Shown piece by piece: positions 1 to 9,524 of a DNA stretch of 64,000 nucleotides. Within the stretch, counting starts at the first letter, position 1; every line of letters begins with the position of its first letter. The translations under genes and the position numbers were made by a program. Origin of the DNA: JALYUA01 sp038203955 (GTDB taxonomy: Bacteria; Acidobacteriota; Thermoanaerobaculia; UBA5066; Gp7-AA6); contig JBBRDK010000001.1 of the NCBI GenBank assembly GCA_038203955.1, forward strand, positions 1 through 64,000. The letters are read 5' to 3'. Below the pieces are notes generated by a model. The model made no database searches and was not told the origin of the DNA. It saw only the letters and a list, made by a program, of their open reading frames with translations.

Positions 1-11
1 TTCGTCTCGGG

Positions 12-17
12 TAGAAT
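12..17 (+). promoter_or_regulatory. Candidate -10 box (TAGAAT) of the first gene
   Basis: TAGAAT lies 11 nt before the ATG at 29, so the predicted transcript would have a leader of only a few bases. No Shine-Dalgarno is visible. The upstream -35 region is outside the window. The same arrangement recurs at many genes here. Confidence 0.4.
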
Positions 18-28
18 CGCCCGCTCTC

Positions 29-1285
29 ATGGAAACTCGCAAGTCTCTCTTCCGGAAGGTGGAACGGGCCATCGAGGCGATCGAGCGGTCGCCCGACGTC
101 GCCTCGACCATCACTCAGACCGCGAGCGCGGTGATTGAGAATTTCCGGGAGGACCTCGGGGTTCGGGGCGGCAGGCTCTACGAGCGGCGGGACGGCGGTT
201 ATGAGCTGACTCGCACGTTCGGCGACGTCCGGAGCGTGGACCTCGGGCTCTTCGTCCCGGACGCCTATCCGCCGGTCCAGCGCGTTATCGACGAGGGCGT
301 GGTCGTCATGGACCTGACGGCTCCCGGCGTGGACCAGGAGTTCGAGAAACGGCTGGATGCCGATCGCTTTGCGGCGATCGCGGTCGGGGATGACGAGTAC
401 ATCCTCGCCTTCACGGTCGATCCCACGGCTCCCGACGACGATCTCATGTCGTCCCTGGGGATCATGCGGCTCGCGGTCGATCAGAAGCTCCGGCAGAACC
501 GGTTCGTCTCGGCACTGAACGAGGCGCGGCAGATCCAGATGTCGATCCTGCCCAAGCGGTCGGTCCGCCGCGGCGCGATCGAGGTTGCGGGCTACACGGC
601 GCCCGCCGAGATCGTCGGCGGAGACTATTTCGACTTCATCCCTCTCTCCGACCGGATCCTGGGCGTCGCGATCGCGGACGCGTCGGGACACGGGCTTCCC
701 GCCGCCCTGCAGGTGCGCGACGTCTACACGGGTCTGCGGATGGGCGTCGAGCGTGATTTCAAGATCGTCCGCACGGTCGAGCGGTTGAACCGGATCATCA
801 ATCAGTCGCGCATGACGACGCGGTTCGTCTCCCTCTTCTACGGCGAGGTGGAGGAGGAGGGCAACTTCATGTACGTCAACGCGGGCCATCCGCCGCCGCT
901 TCACTTTCACTCGCGCGGCGTCACGATGCTGAAGCAGACGGGAATGGTCCTCGGCCCGTCGTCCACGGCGACTTACAGCCGCGGGTTCCGTTTGCTGGAA
1001 CGCGGCGACGCCCTCTTGATGTACACGGATGGAATGTTCGAGGCGCACGGCGACGGCGGGAACGAATACGGCTTGAGCCGCCTGACCGACGCGTTCCTGG
1101 AGATCCGCGACAAGCCGGCGGACGAGATCGCGCGCCGTTTGATCGAGCAGGTGCAGGCATTTGCCGGCGGGGGAGAGCCCGAGGACGATCAGACGGTCGT
1201 CGTGATCAAGCGCGGCGAGGATCCTCCGGCCGTCCCGGTGGAGGGCAACCGCTTGACCGGCGGGTCGCCGCGACAGACGGGCTGA
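29..1285 (+). CDS. SpoIIE/RsbU-type PP2C serine phosphatase
   Basis: A 418-residue protein whose C-terminal half (about residues 175-390) is a PPM/SpoIIE phosphatase domain. The metal-binding motif GGDYFDF is near residue 195, ADASGHGLPAAL near 216, and EDDQTVVVI closes the domain near 384. The N-terminal 170 residues are probably a degenerate GAF-like sensory region; I cannot assign it firmly. Relatives dephosphorylate anti-anti-sigma (STAS) proteins in partner-switching cascades. No STAS or RsbW kinase gene is next to it, so the target is unknown. It is followed after 2 nt by an FAD oxidoreductase, so the two are probably cotranscribed, although no functional link is obvious. No membrane segment is seen, so it is probably cytoplasmic. 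Confidence 0.88.
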   Translation: METRKSLFRKVERAIEAIERSPDVASTITQTASAVIENFREDLGVRGGRLYERRDGGYELTRTFGDVRSVDLGLFVPDAYPPVQRVIDEGVVVMDLTAPGVDQEFEKRLDADRFAAIAVGDDEYILAFTVDPTAPDDDLMSSLGIMRLAVDQKLRQNRFVSALNEARQIQMSILPKRSVRRGAIEVAGYTAPAEIVGGDYFDFIPLSDRILGVAIADASGHGLPAALQVRDVYTGLRMGVERDFKIVRTVERLNRIINQSRMTTRFVSLFYGEVEEEGNFMYVNAGHPPPLHFHSRGVTMLKQTGMVLGPSSTATYSRGFRLLERGDALLMYTDGMFEAHGDGGNEYGLSRLTDAFLEIRDKPADEIARRLIEQVQAFAGGGEPEDDQTVVVIKRGEDPPAVPVEGNRLTGGSPRQTG

Positions 1286-1287
1286 GC

Positions 1288-2442
1288 GTGGCCTCGGCGG
1301 GAGTCGTCATCGTCGGTGGCGGGGTGATCGGCTGTTCGATCGCCTACCATCTCCGCCTCGCCGGTTTCTCGGATCCCGTCGTGATCGTCGAGCGCGATTC
1401 GTCCTACCGGCGCGCCTCGAGCCGGCTGGCCTTCGGCGGGATCCGCCAGCAGTACGCGACCGAGGTCAACGCCCGCATGGCGCAGCGCAGCGTCGAGTTC
1501 TACCGGCGTTTTGACGAGGAGATGTCCGTCGATGGCCTGTCCGCGAACGGGCGATTCCGGCAGCGCGGATATCTCTTTCTGGCCGACTCCGGGAACGCGG
1601 AAAGCTTTTCGCGGCGCTTCGAGAAGATGCTATCCATCGGGGTCGCCGTCGAGAAGGTGGATCGCGACCGCATGCTGCGTCTGGTTCCCGGCATGAAGGT
1701 CTCCGACATCGAGTTCGGTCTCTTCGGACCGCGCGATGGCTACGGGGATCCGATCGCCGTGCTCGCCGGCTTCCGGGCGAAGACCGAGTCGCTGGGAGTC
1801 GAGTTCGTCGCCGGCGACCTCGAGGCGCTCGACCTGCGGGCGGATCGCATCGCGGGCGTTCGCGCCGGCGGTCGGACGATCGCGACGGAACGGCTGGTCT
1901 GCGCGGCAGGGGCGTTCTCCCGCCGGGTCGGCGAGCTCGCGGGCGCTCCCATCCCGGTCTCCCCGGTCCGTCAGCAGCTCGTTCGCGCCGCTCTGCCGCG
2001 CCCTTGGGCCTTCGAGTTCCCGGTCGTCATCGATCCGACGGGCGTCCACTGGCGGAGCTCCGAGGGCAACGCGATCGTCATCGCGAAGACGGAGACGGAG
2101 CCGGAGGGAGAAAACTTCGTTTCCGACCCGGACCGCCTCGCCGGGCTTCAGCCGGTCCTGACGCATCGTGTTCCGGACCTCGCGGGCCTCGAGACCGTGT
2201 CGACGTGGGCGGGGCTCTACGAGATGACCGCCGACCACAACGGGCTCTTAGGCGACCACCCGGAGCGGCCCGGCCTCTTTCTCGCGTGCGGGTTTTCGGG
2301 CCACGGGCTGATGATGGCGCCGGCGACCGGCGAAATCGTGGCGGCGATGCTGATGGGCCGGGAGCCCTTCGTGGACGTTTCCGCGCTCTCGGTGGACCGA
2401 TTCAGGACCGGGAAGCTGTTTCAGGACGAGGCGATGATTTAG
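1288..2442 (+). CDS. FAD-dependent oxidoreductase (DAO/glycine-oxidase family)
   Basis: A 384-residue protein of the D-amino-acid-oxidase fold. The dinucleotide-binding motif GGGVIGCSIAYHL occupies residues 9-21 and the C-terminal FAD-contacting segment is SGHGLMMAPATGE near 337-349. Length and motifs match soluble sarcosine/dimethylglycine/proline-type dehydrogenases and glycine oxidase. The substrate cannot be read from sequence. The GTG start lies 2 nt after the phosphatase stop and gives a complete nucleotide-binding strand. The gene ends facing the epimerase gene, with a GC-rich hairpin in the 83-bp gap. Confidence 0.85.
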   Translation: MASAGVVIVGGGVIGCSIAYHLRLAGFSDPVVIVERDSSYRRASSRLAFGGIRQQYATEVNARMAQRSVEFYRRFDEEMSVDGLSANGRFRQRGYLFLADSGNAESFSRRFEKMLSIGVAVEKVDRDRMLRLVPGMKVSDIEFGLFGPRDGYGDPIAVLAGFRAKTESLGVEFVAGDLEALDLRADRIAGVRAGGRTIATERLVCAAGAFSRRVGELAGAPIPVSPVRQQLVRAALPRPWAFEFPVVIDPTGVHWRSSEGNAIVIAKTETEPEGENFVSDPDRLAGLQPVLTHRVPDLAGLETVSTWAGLYEMTADHNGLLGDHPERPGLFLACGFSGHGLMMAPATGEIVAAMLMGREPFVDVSALSVDRFRTGKLFQDEAMI

Positions 2443-2478
2443 GAATGCTCGCGATCCTTTCGGAGCCAGAACCCTCAC

Positions 2479-2496
2479 CCCGGCCCTTTCGCCGGG
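2479..2496. terminator. Hairpin between convergent genes (REP/terminator-like)
   Basis: CCCGGC and GCCGGG form a 6-bp stem around a 6-nt loop in the gap between two convergent genes. There is no T tract on either side. The surrounding CCCTCACCCC...GGGGAGAG context resembles common extragenic palindromes, and the element near 20986-21014 has a similar style. Bidirectional terminator or REP-like element; low certainty. Confidence 0.35.
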
Positions 2497-2525
2497 CGCG
2501 GGGAGAGCGGCCAGACGCGGGAGAA

Positions 2526-3488
2526 TCAGCCCTGCGGAGACGCCGCCATCGGCTCTTTCTCCGCCTTCCCCTTTTCCCGGAAATACGCCGCGGTCTCCTT
2601 CAGCCCCTCCGAGAGGGCGGCCCAGTCGGGGAGACCGAAGTCGGCTCGAACCTTCGAGCTGTCGAGCACGCTGCGGCGCTGCTCGCCCGGCGGAAGCGGC
2701 GTGTACTCGGGCTTGCCGTGGTAGTCGAGCGCCCGGGCGACCTCCCGGAACAGGTCGTTGACCGACGTCTCTTTTCCGGTTCCGAGATTCCAGGTGCCGC
2801 TCCGGTCGGTCGAGACCGCCGCCGCTGCCGCGCGCACGAGATCGCCGACGTAGATGTAGTCGCGGGTCTGGCCGCCGTCGCCGCGGATTTTCGGCGTCTT
2901 TCCGTGGAGGATCGCTTCGCAGAAGATCGCCACGACGCCCGCTTCGCCCATCCCGTTCTGGCCCGGTCCGTAGACGTTGGCGTAACGAAAGATCTGCGTC
3001 TGGAATCCGTGAATGACGCGGTAATAGTGGAGATACTTCTCGATCGAGAGCTTGGCGCAGCCGTAAGGCGAGATCGGGTTCGTCGGGTGGCTCTCCGGCG
3101 CCGGGACACCGCCTTCCGGCTCCCCGTAGAGGGCTCCGCCGGTCGAGGAGAAGAGCACGTGCTTCGTGCCGGCCCGCCGGCAGGCCTCGAAGAGCTTCAA
3201 CGAGCCGAGGATGTTGGACCGGGCGTCGAAGAGCGGATCGGAGACGCTGTGCCGCACGTCGATTTGAGCCGCGTGATGGGAGACGAAGTCGATTTTCTCC
3301 TCCCGGAGGAGCGGCTCGAGGTCCGCGTCCGCGATGTCGGCCTGGACGAAGCGGGCGCCCTGCGGAACCTTTTCCTTCAGACCCGTCGAAAGATTGTCGA
3401 CGACGACGACGCGATGCCCGTCCGCAAGATGGCGGCGCGCCATGTGGGAACCGATGAATCCGGCGCCGCCAGTGACGACGATGTTCAT
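2526..3488 (-). CDS. NAD-dependent nucleotide-sugar epimerase/dehydratase (GalE-like)
   Basis: A 320-residue extended short-chain dehydrogenase. The NAD motif TGGAGFIGSHMA is at residues 6-17, the catalytic serine region SSTGGALYG near 110-120, and the YxxxK pair (YGCAK) near 142-146. This is the pattern of UDP-glucose 4-epimerases and related nucleotide-sugar epimerases. The longer open frame upstream is ignored because the Rossmann fold starts exactly at this ATG and AAAGG lies 7 nt before it. It probably makes a sugar precursor for envelope glycans, and several GT-C-like membrane proteins occur elsewhere in the window. It is divergent from the glycosylase gene. The precise substrate is not determined. 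Confidence 0.85.
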   Translation of the reverse strand: MNIVVTGGAGFIGSHMARRHLADGHRVVVVDNLSTGLKEKVPQGARFVQADIADADLEPLLREEKIDFVSHHAAQIDVRHSVSDPLFDARSNILGSLKLFEACRRAGTKHVLFSSTGGALYGEPEGGVPAPESHPTNPISPYGCAKLSIEKYLHYYRVIHGFQTQIFRYANVYGPGQNGMGEAGVVAIFCEAILHGKTPKIRGDGGQTRDYIYVGDLVRAAAAAVSTDRSGTWNLGTGKETSVNDLFREVARALDYHGKPEYTPLPPGEQRRSVLDSSKVRADFGLPDWAALSEGLKETAAYFREKGKAEKEPMAASPQG

Positions 3489-3517
3489 AAAATGCCTTTC
3501 TTTCGCGAGCCGGCCGG

Positions 3518-4267
3518 ATGATAGCAGCGCGATCCGCCGCGGATTCGAGAGCCGGCGCGGGACGGGCGGGTGGGGTGCAAGAGTCGGTCCAGAAGAAAAA
3601 TTCGCGCGGCGCAGGCAAGCGCGATCGTTCGAGAGAGCGCCTGCGAAAGGACGGGTCGCGTCCGCCGGATCCGCGGCTGCGCTTCGATCCGGAGGCGCTC
3701 GGCCTCGTGGAGCCATCGCGCTCCTTCTACCGCCGGGAGACCGTCGCGGTCGCAAAGGACCTCCTCGGCTCCTGGCTCGCGCGGCGATTCCGGGGGAAGT
3801 GGTACGGCTCCCGGATCGTCGAGACCGAGGCCTACCTCGGGATCGGCGACGCCGCCGCGCATTCCTGGAAAGGTCGCCGCACCGCGCGCGTCGAGCCGAT
3901 GTACGCGGACGGCGGCCACCTGTACGTCTTCCTCGTCTACGGGATGCACCACTGCGCCAACGTCGTCACCCGGGAGGAGGGAATCGCCCAGGCCGTCCTC
4001 CTGCGCGCCGGAGAGCCGCCGGGCGGCCTCCCCGCGCGCCTGCTGTCGGGTCCCGGAAAGCTCTGCGCCGGGCTCGGCATCACGGTCGCCGATACGGGCC
4101 GCGATCTCGCCGGCGCGGGCCCCCTCCGCATCTTCCGGCGCCCGCGCGCGCGCCGTCCCGGACTCAGCGCCTCGCCCCGAATCGGAGTGGACTACGCGGG
4201 AGACGCGGCCGCCTGGCCGCTGCGCTTCTTCATCGCGGACTCGGAAGCCGTCTCGGGAAAAAAGTAA
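3518..4267 (+). CDS. DNA-3-methyladenine glycosylase (AAG/MPG family)
   Basis: A 249-residue member of the alkyladenine glycosylase family, which excises alkylated purines in base-excision repair. Recognisable blocks are LGSWLARRF, the catalytic-core VETEAYLG with its water-activating Glu, DAAAHSWKGRR, the YVFLVYGMHHCANVV block and AVLLRAGEP. The start is uncertain: the ATG at 3518 gives a basic, low-complexity leader of about 60 residues before the conserved domain, and an in-frame GTG at 3575 would shorten it by 19 residues. The gene is divergent from the epimerase (29-bp gap). Its stop is followed by a 10-copy heptamer array and then the convergent diguanylate cyclase gene. Confidence 0.85.
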   Translation: MIAARSAADSRAGAGRAGGVQESVQKKNSRGAGKRDRSRERLRKDGSRPPDPRLRFDPEALGLVEPSRSFYRRETVAVAKDLLGSWLARRFRGKWYGSRIVETEAYLGIGDAAAHSWKGRRTARVEPMYADGGHLYVFLVYGMHHCANVVTREEGIAQAVLLRAGEPPGGLPARLLSGPGKLCAGLGITVADTGRDLAGAGPLRIFRRPRARRPGLSASPRIGVDYAGDAAAWPLRFFIADSEAVSGKK

Positions 4268-4304
4268 TTATCGCTGTCAGCCGTTCCGCCGGGACTCCCG
4301 TTCA

Positions 4305-4374
4305 GACTCTCGACTCTCGACTCTCGACTCTCGACTCTCGACTCTCGACTCTCGACTCTCGACTCTCGACTCTC
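4305..4374. repeat. Ten perfect tandem copies of the heptamer GACTCTC
   Basis: Exactly ten head-to-tail GACTCTC units fill the gap between two convergent genes. The last unit runs into CTCAACTTCCC (4372-4382), which abuts the stop codon of the diguanylate cyclase at 4384. The same 11-mer ends the arrays near 12971 and 41043. It belongs to the window-wide heptamer family. Confidence 0.97.
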
Positions 4375-4383
4375 AACTTCCCG

Positions 4384-6663
4384 TCAGTGCGAGATCGGCG
4401 GGGGCATCGGGCTCGTCGAAGTCGCGACGACCGCATTCTTCCCGCCTCGCTTGGCGCGGTAGAGCGCCGCGTCCGCCCGGTCGATGAGCTCCTTCTTGTT
4501 GCGGGCGTCGTGCGGGAAGGTCGCGATGCCGATCGAGACGGTCGCCCGGACGATCTCGTTCGTGTCGGGAGGCCGGAAGAGCCGCTCGTCGATCCGCGTG
4601 CGCACTCGCTCGGCGACCTCGGCCGCTTCGTCGGAGGGCGTCTCAGGGAGGACGACGGCGAACTCCTCCCCGCCGTACCGGGCGACCAGATCCATGTCGC
4701 CGCGGACCTCGTTGCGGATCTCTGCGACGATCCGCTGCAGGATGGCGTCGCCGACCGGATGGCCGTAGCTGTCGTTGATCGACTTGAAGTCGTCGATGTC
4801 GAGCAGCAGGACCGACAGGGGCCGTCCCCGGCGTTCGGCGCGGCCGATCTCCTTCTGCAGCGACTCCTGGAAGTAGCGGTGGTTGTAGGCTCCCGTGAGG
4901 CCGTCGCGGATGCTCTGCTCCCGCGCGTCCGTGTACGACCGCGCGATCTCGATCGCGGTCACGGCCTGGTTCGCAAAGATCTCGAGCGCGCGCACGGTGT
5001 CGAGGCTGGGCGACTGCCCGTTCTTCGGGTCGTCCACGCGAAGGCATCCCACGAGACGCTCGCCCGAGACGAAGGGGATCCAGAGGGTCTCGTGCGCTCT
5101 CCAGGCATTCGGGCCCGCGCGCCGGTTGATGCGACTGACGAGGCTGTCGGTGAAGCCGTGCTCGCCGGGCGTCCGCTGCCGCAGGTGATACGACTTGGAG
5201 ACCCGGTTCTCCTCGGTCCAGTTGCGCGTGATGTCGCCGGCCGGAATCTCGCGTCCCTTCATTTCGTCCCATTTGCGATCGAGGCCGAAATGCGCGTGGT
5301 GCACGAAGGCGTTCCGGTCCGGCTCGTAGACGGAGAGAAGGACGGCGTTGAAGCCGAGACTGCGGCCCGCCGCGTTGACGATCGTCTGGAAAAGGGCCTC
5401 GAGGTTCAGGTGCTTCTTGAGCTCGTTGGAGATCTCCAGGACCTGGTTCAGCGTCTCCGCGCGCTCGCGGTTCCGGTCGGAGAGCTCCTGGAGCTGGGCG
5501 CGGATGGCCCGGTCCTGCAGGACGAGGGCGATCTGCTCGGCGAGGGTCGAGATCGAGGAAACGGCTGGCCGCGCATGGATCGATCGGAAGGCGCTCTCCA
5601 GGATGAGCACCCCCGTGTTGAGCTCGTAGGTCGACAGCCGCGCGATCAGCTGGTGAGCCGGGCCCGCGATGAGACGGATCTCCCGGTCTTCGTCCGATCG
5701 CCGCTCCACCGCCTCCGTCGTGGTATCGATCGCGCGCTCGTCGAGTCGGTTCTCCCGCACCCACGCGGCGACCGCCTCCGGCGAGGTGCTCACGTCGCCG
5801 GCGACGTGGATCGCCACCTCCTTCGAGGACTCGTCCGTCCACTCGATGATCGCCATCGCCTGGATCGGTAGCAGCCGCCTCAGGGCCTCGAAGATCCGCT
5901 GGTACCGGTCGCCGCGCCCGCCGACCGAGAAGATGTTGGCGATCTCCCGAAGGACGTCGAGCTGCCGGTTCTCGCGCTCCACCTCGTGGTACTTCTCCTC
6001 GACGGACGAGAACCCGCGCACCACGAAAGACGCGAGAACGACGGGGAAGAAGGCGAGAAGCACCCCCGGAATCCCGTAGTGGGGGTAGACGAGGATCTCC
6101 AGCGCCACGATCGGGCTCAGGAGCATCAGCGTGACCAGCTGAAAGAGCCCCATCTCGAGGAGCTGTTCGCGCGGGACGCGCCGCGAGACGTCGAGGTACG
6201 CGAACACCAGCAGCGTGTTGACGAAGAAGAAGACCAGGAGAATCCCCGCGGCCTCCGCCGCGACCGTGACCGGCCCGCCGCCCACCCGGTGCACGGCCCG
6301 GAAGAACACGGCCGCGATCCCGTACGAGAGGCTGATCTGAGAGAGGTCGAAGGCCGAAGACAGTGTGAAGCGGCGGTTGCGCCGCAGCACCTTCGCCAGA
6401 AGATCCGCAGCCGCGCAGATGAGAATGACGGCCGCGGGTGACTGGAGCAGAAGGATCGCGGGGACCAGCGCCGCGGCTTCGACGCCCAGGTAGTTGCCGG
6501 CGTACCGGACGCGCAGGCGAAAGGCGAGCGCCGCCAGGATCGCGAAAAAGGCCATCTCGAGCGCGTGCCCCGGCGTCATGGTCGGCAGCTCCACGACCAG
6601 GAGCAGCAGGACCGCGATCGGCGTCCCGATCTCCAGAATCTTCAGCGCACGCGATCGGGTCAT
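4384..6663 (-). CDS. Membrane diguanylate cyclase with tandem GAF domains
   Basis: A 759-residue protein. Six or seven hydrophobic segments fill residues 1-225 and form a membrane sensor. Two GAF-like domains follow (about 250-390 and 415-580), then a C-terminal GGDEF domain (about 590-750) with an intact active-site GGEEF. It should make cyclic di-GMP at the inner face of the membrane. The residues before GGEEF (GDMDLVARY) do not form the usual RxxD inhibitory site, so product inhibition may be absent. No EAL domain is present. It starts 25 bp after the DUF4388 gene in the same direction, so a two-gene operon is likely. Confidence 0.93.
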   Translation of the reverse strand: MTRSRALKILEIGTPIAVLLLLVVELPTMTPGHALEMAFFAILAALAFRLRVRYAGNYLGVEAAALVPAILLLQSPAAVILICAAADLLAKVLRRNRRFTLSSAFDLSQISLSYGIAAVFFRAVHRVGGGPVTVAAEAAGILLVFFFVNTLLVFAYLDVSRRVPREQLLEMGLFQLVTLMLLSPIVALEILVYPHYGIPGVLLAFFPVVLASFVVRGFSSVEEKYHEVERENRQLDVLREIANIFSVGGRGDRYQRIFEALRRLLPIQAMAIIEWTDESSKEVAIHVAGDVSTSPEAVAAWVRENRLDERAIDTTTEAVERRSDEDREIRLIAGPAHQLIARLSTYELNTGVLILESAFRSIHARPAVSSISTLAEQIALVLQDRAIRAQLQELSDRNRERAETLNQVLEISNELKKHLNLEALFQTIVNAAGRSLGFNAVLLSVYEPDRNAFVHHAHFGLDRKWDEMKGREIPAGDITRNWTEENRVSKSYHLRQRTPGEHGFTDSLVSRINRRAGPNAWRAHETLWIPFVSGERLVGCLRVDDPKNGQSPSLDTVRALEIFANQAVTAIEIARSYTDAREQSIRDGLTGAYNHRYFQESLQKEIGRAERRGRPLSVLLLDIDDFKSINDSYGHPVGDAILQRIVAEIRNEVRGDMDLVARYGGEEFAVVLPETPSDEAAEVAERVRTRIDERLFRPPDTNEIVRATVSIGIATFPHDARNKKELIDRADAALYRAKRGGKNAVVATSTSPMPPPISH

Positions 6664-6688
6664 GGGCGTCGGCCCTGAGTGCGGCAGG

Positions 6689-7816
6689 TCATTTCTTCTT
6701 CCAGCGGATGACTTCCTGTTTCGAAAGCGACTGGAAGATCATGAGCACCTCGAGCTCCTTGATCGGCGAAATCTTCATGATCGATTTGACGTCCCAGACG
6801 CCGTTGATCCGCGAGAGCACGAATCCCTCGTGCGGCGAGAAGGGGAGCTCCGTCAGCTTCGAAACCGGTATCGCAATTTCCGGAATCCGGTCTCCGGTGA
6901 TTCCATCCTTCTCGAGCGCCCCCTTGATCTCCCGCTCCGCCTGCCGGATCGCGTCCGCGGCGCGGCCGTCCGAGGGATCCAGATCCGACGCGACCTTGAA
7001 CATCCGGTACGCCTTCTGCGGATCATCTTTCAAATGGGCCTTGCCGCGGGCCAGAAACTGCTCGACTTCGGACTCGGAGCCTCCGGCGCCGACGGCCACG
7101 GCCTGGCGCGCGGACCGCGCGATCTGGACGAGCCCCATGGTCTCGTTCCGCAGCCCTTCGAAGACGAGTCGGGCGACGTTGAATTCCGCGTTGTGGGTCT
7201 GGAGGGCGATCTCCTCGATCGAACGCTGGCCGTCGATGTAGGGAACGATGAGCTTCTCGCGTTCCGAGAGCTCGTCGATGTTCAAAGGACGCACAATCTG
7301 GGGGACCACGGAGTCGTCGGGGACGCGAAGGCGGATGCGCTGCCACTCGTCGTACCGCCGCAGGCCCTCCATGATGATGCCCGTGACGTCGAGCGACAGC
7401 GGCACCATCTTCAAATCGGGCAGCTCTCCGTCGACGAACTCGAAGCTGCCCTCTTCCCAAAGGAAGACGTCGTAGATCGACTCCTCGGCCTTCTTGCGCA
7501 TCAGCCGCAGCAGGTCGGTCTCCGAGATGGCGTTGATCATGACGAGGATCTTGCCGAGAAGGATGTTCGATTCCTCCTGGACCTCCATCGCCATCTTGAG
7601 CTCTTCCTCGGTGATGTAGCCGTGGGACACGAGGAAGTGCCCCAGGTATTCCCGCTGGTCCGATGAGGAGGAGGAGTTGATCCGGCCATTCTGGAAGTAG
7701 ATTCTCTTTTCGACCCCGTGGCCGTTGATGAGCAAAGTTCCGGTCTTCTGGCCGAGAGACAGCCATTGGAGCAGCTCGGAGAGCTGCATCGTTCTGAGAT
7801 TGCCGGTGATTCCCAC
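6689..7816 (-). CDS. DUF4388 (PATAN-like) domain protein
   Basis: A 375-residue protein that begins with GNLRTMQLSELLQWLSLGQK, the hallmark of DUF4388. A short helical, TPR-like repeat region (AYRMFKVASDLDPSDGRA) lies near residues 265-285. DUF4388 proteins are linked to two-component and cyclic-di-GMP signalling in Deltaproteobacteria, Acidobacteria and Deinococcus relatives, but their biochemistry is not settled. Being the upstream gene of a diguanylate cyclase supports a signalling role. No signal peptide or membrane segment is seen. The gap upstream (7817-7935) holds a GC-rich imperfect hairpin behind the glutaryl-CoA dehydrogenase gene. Confidence 0.8.
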   Translation of the reverse strand: MGITGNLRTMQLSELLQWLSLGQKTGTLLINGHGVEKRIYFQNGRINSSSSSDQREYLGHFLVSHGYITEEELKMAMEVQEESNILLGKILVMINAISETDLLRLMRKKAEESIYDVFLWEEGSFEFVDGELPDLKMVPLSLDVTGIIMEGLRRYDEWQRIRLRVPDDSVVPQIVRPLNIDELSEREKLIVPYIDGQRSIEEIALQTHNAEFNVARLVFEGLRNETMGLVQIARSARQAVAVGAGGSESEVEQFLARGKAHLKDDPQKAYRMFKVASDLDPSDGRAADAIRQAEREIKGALEKDGITGDRIPEIAIPVSKLTELPFSPHEGFVLSRINGVWDVKSIMKISPIKELEVLMIFQSLSKQEVIRWKKK

Positions 7817-7910
7817 CTGTCGCTCGAGGCGGCTATTTTAGCCGAAATCTCGCCGCATCAGGGGTTTCCGACCAGACGGCGGGGAAGCGGGCGCTCCTGA
7901 AGGCCCCGAA

Positions 7911-7934
7911 CCCTTCCCCCGGGCCGGGCAAGGG
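7911..7934 (-). terminator. GC-rich hairpin downstream of the acyl-CoA dehydrogenase gene
   Basis: CCCTT and AAGGG, extended inward by three more GC pairs across one mismatch, form an imperfect stem directly after the stop of the leftward gcdH-like gene. No U tract follows. A terminator or 3'-end-protecting hairpin is possible. Confidence 0.25.
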
Positions 7935-7935
7935 G

Positions 7936-9114
<1,179 letters not shown>

Positions 9115-9237
9115 GGCGGGGAATCTATCAAGTTTGGCCGCTCCAACCCGCCGCGGTCCGGTCGAGTTCAGGCGCGGGCGCGAGGTCCGGACGGGGATCG
9201 AAGGGAGAAGCGGTTGCGCCTCCTCCCGGGCCGCGAC

Positions 9238-9243
9238 TAGACT
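9238..9243 (+). promoter_or_regulatory. Candidate -10 box (TAGACT) of the 88-residue gene
   Basis: TAGACT lies 14 nt before the ATG at 9258 in the gap divergent from gcdH. It is consistent with the short-leader promoters elsewhere in the window. No convincing -35 is visible. Confidence 0.3.
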
Positions 9244-9257
9244 GTGCCGGAAGTCTC

Positions 9258-9524
9258 ATGACCACTTTTCTCGCCGGTTCGGCCTACAAGATGGTGCGCG
9301 AGCTCGCCGATGGATTCATCATCGTGACGGAACGCACCTTCAAGCAGTACAAGCCCCAGGAGCTGACGGATTTCCAGATGGAGGCGGACAGGTTCCTCCG
9401 GGAAGTGCGCGGGAACCAGGTCCTGGTGACCGACACCGAAGGAACTCAGAAGCGCCAGCGCCGGATGCAGCGGTTGCAGCAGGCGATCACGATCGTGAAC
9501 GCCGTCCGATCGCGCAACCGCTAG
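9258..9524 (+). CDS. Small uncharacterised protein (88 aa)
   Basis: An 88-residue basic protein I do not recognise. It has a hydrophobic patch (FLAGSAYKMV) near residues 4-13, an amphipathic middle (TDFQMEADRFLREVRG) and a highly basic C-terminal helix (QKRQRRMQRLQQAI). There is no signal peptide and no cysteine. The ATG at 9258 is preferred over upstream frames because an upstream TAGACT box sits just before it and the longer extension is low-complexity. Its stop overlaps by 3 bases the stop of the convergent methyltransferase gene. It could be a small nucleic-acid-binding protein; that is a guess from charge only. Confidence 0.6.
   Translation: MTTFLAGSAYKMVRELADGFIIVTERTFKQYKPQELTDFQMEADRFLREVRGNQVLVTDTEGTQKRQRRMQRLQQAITIVNAVRSRNR

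Noticed and set aside
4305..4374. CRISPR array
   Set aside because: Units are 7 bp with no spacers, and no cas gene is nearby. It is a simple heptamer tandem repeat.
3334..5871. 845-codon frame on the + strand over the glycosylase and diguanylate cyclase genes
   Set aside because: It crosses two convergent certain genes and the heptamer array. Composition is low-complexity Arg/Val/Asp.
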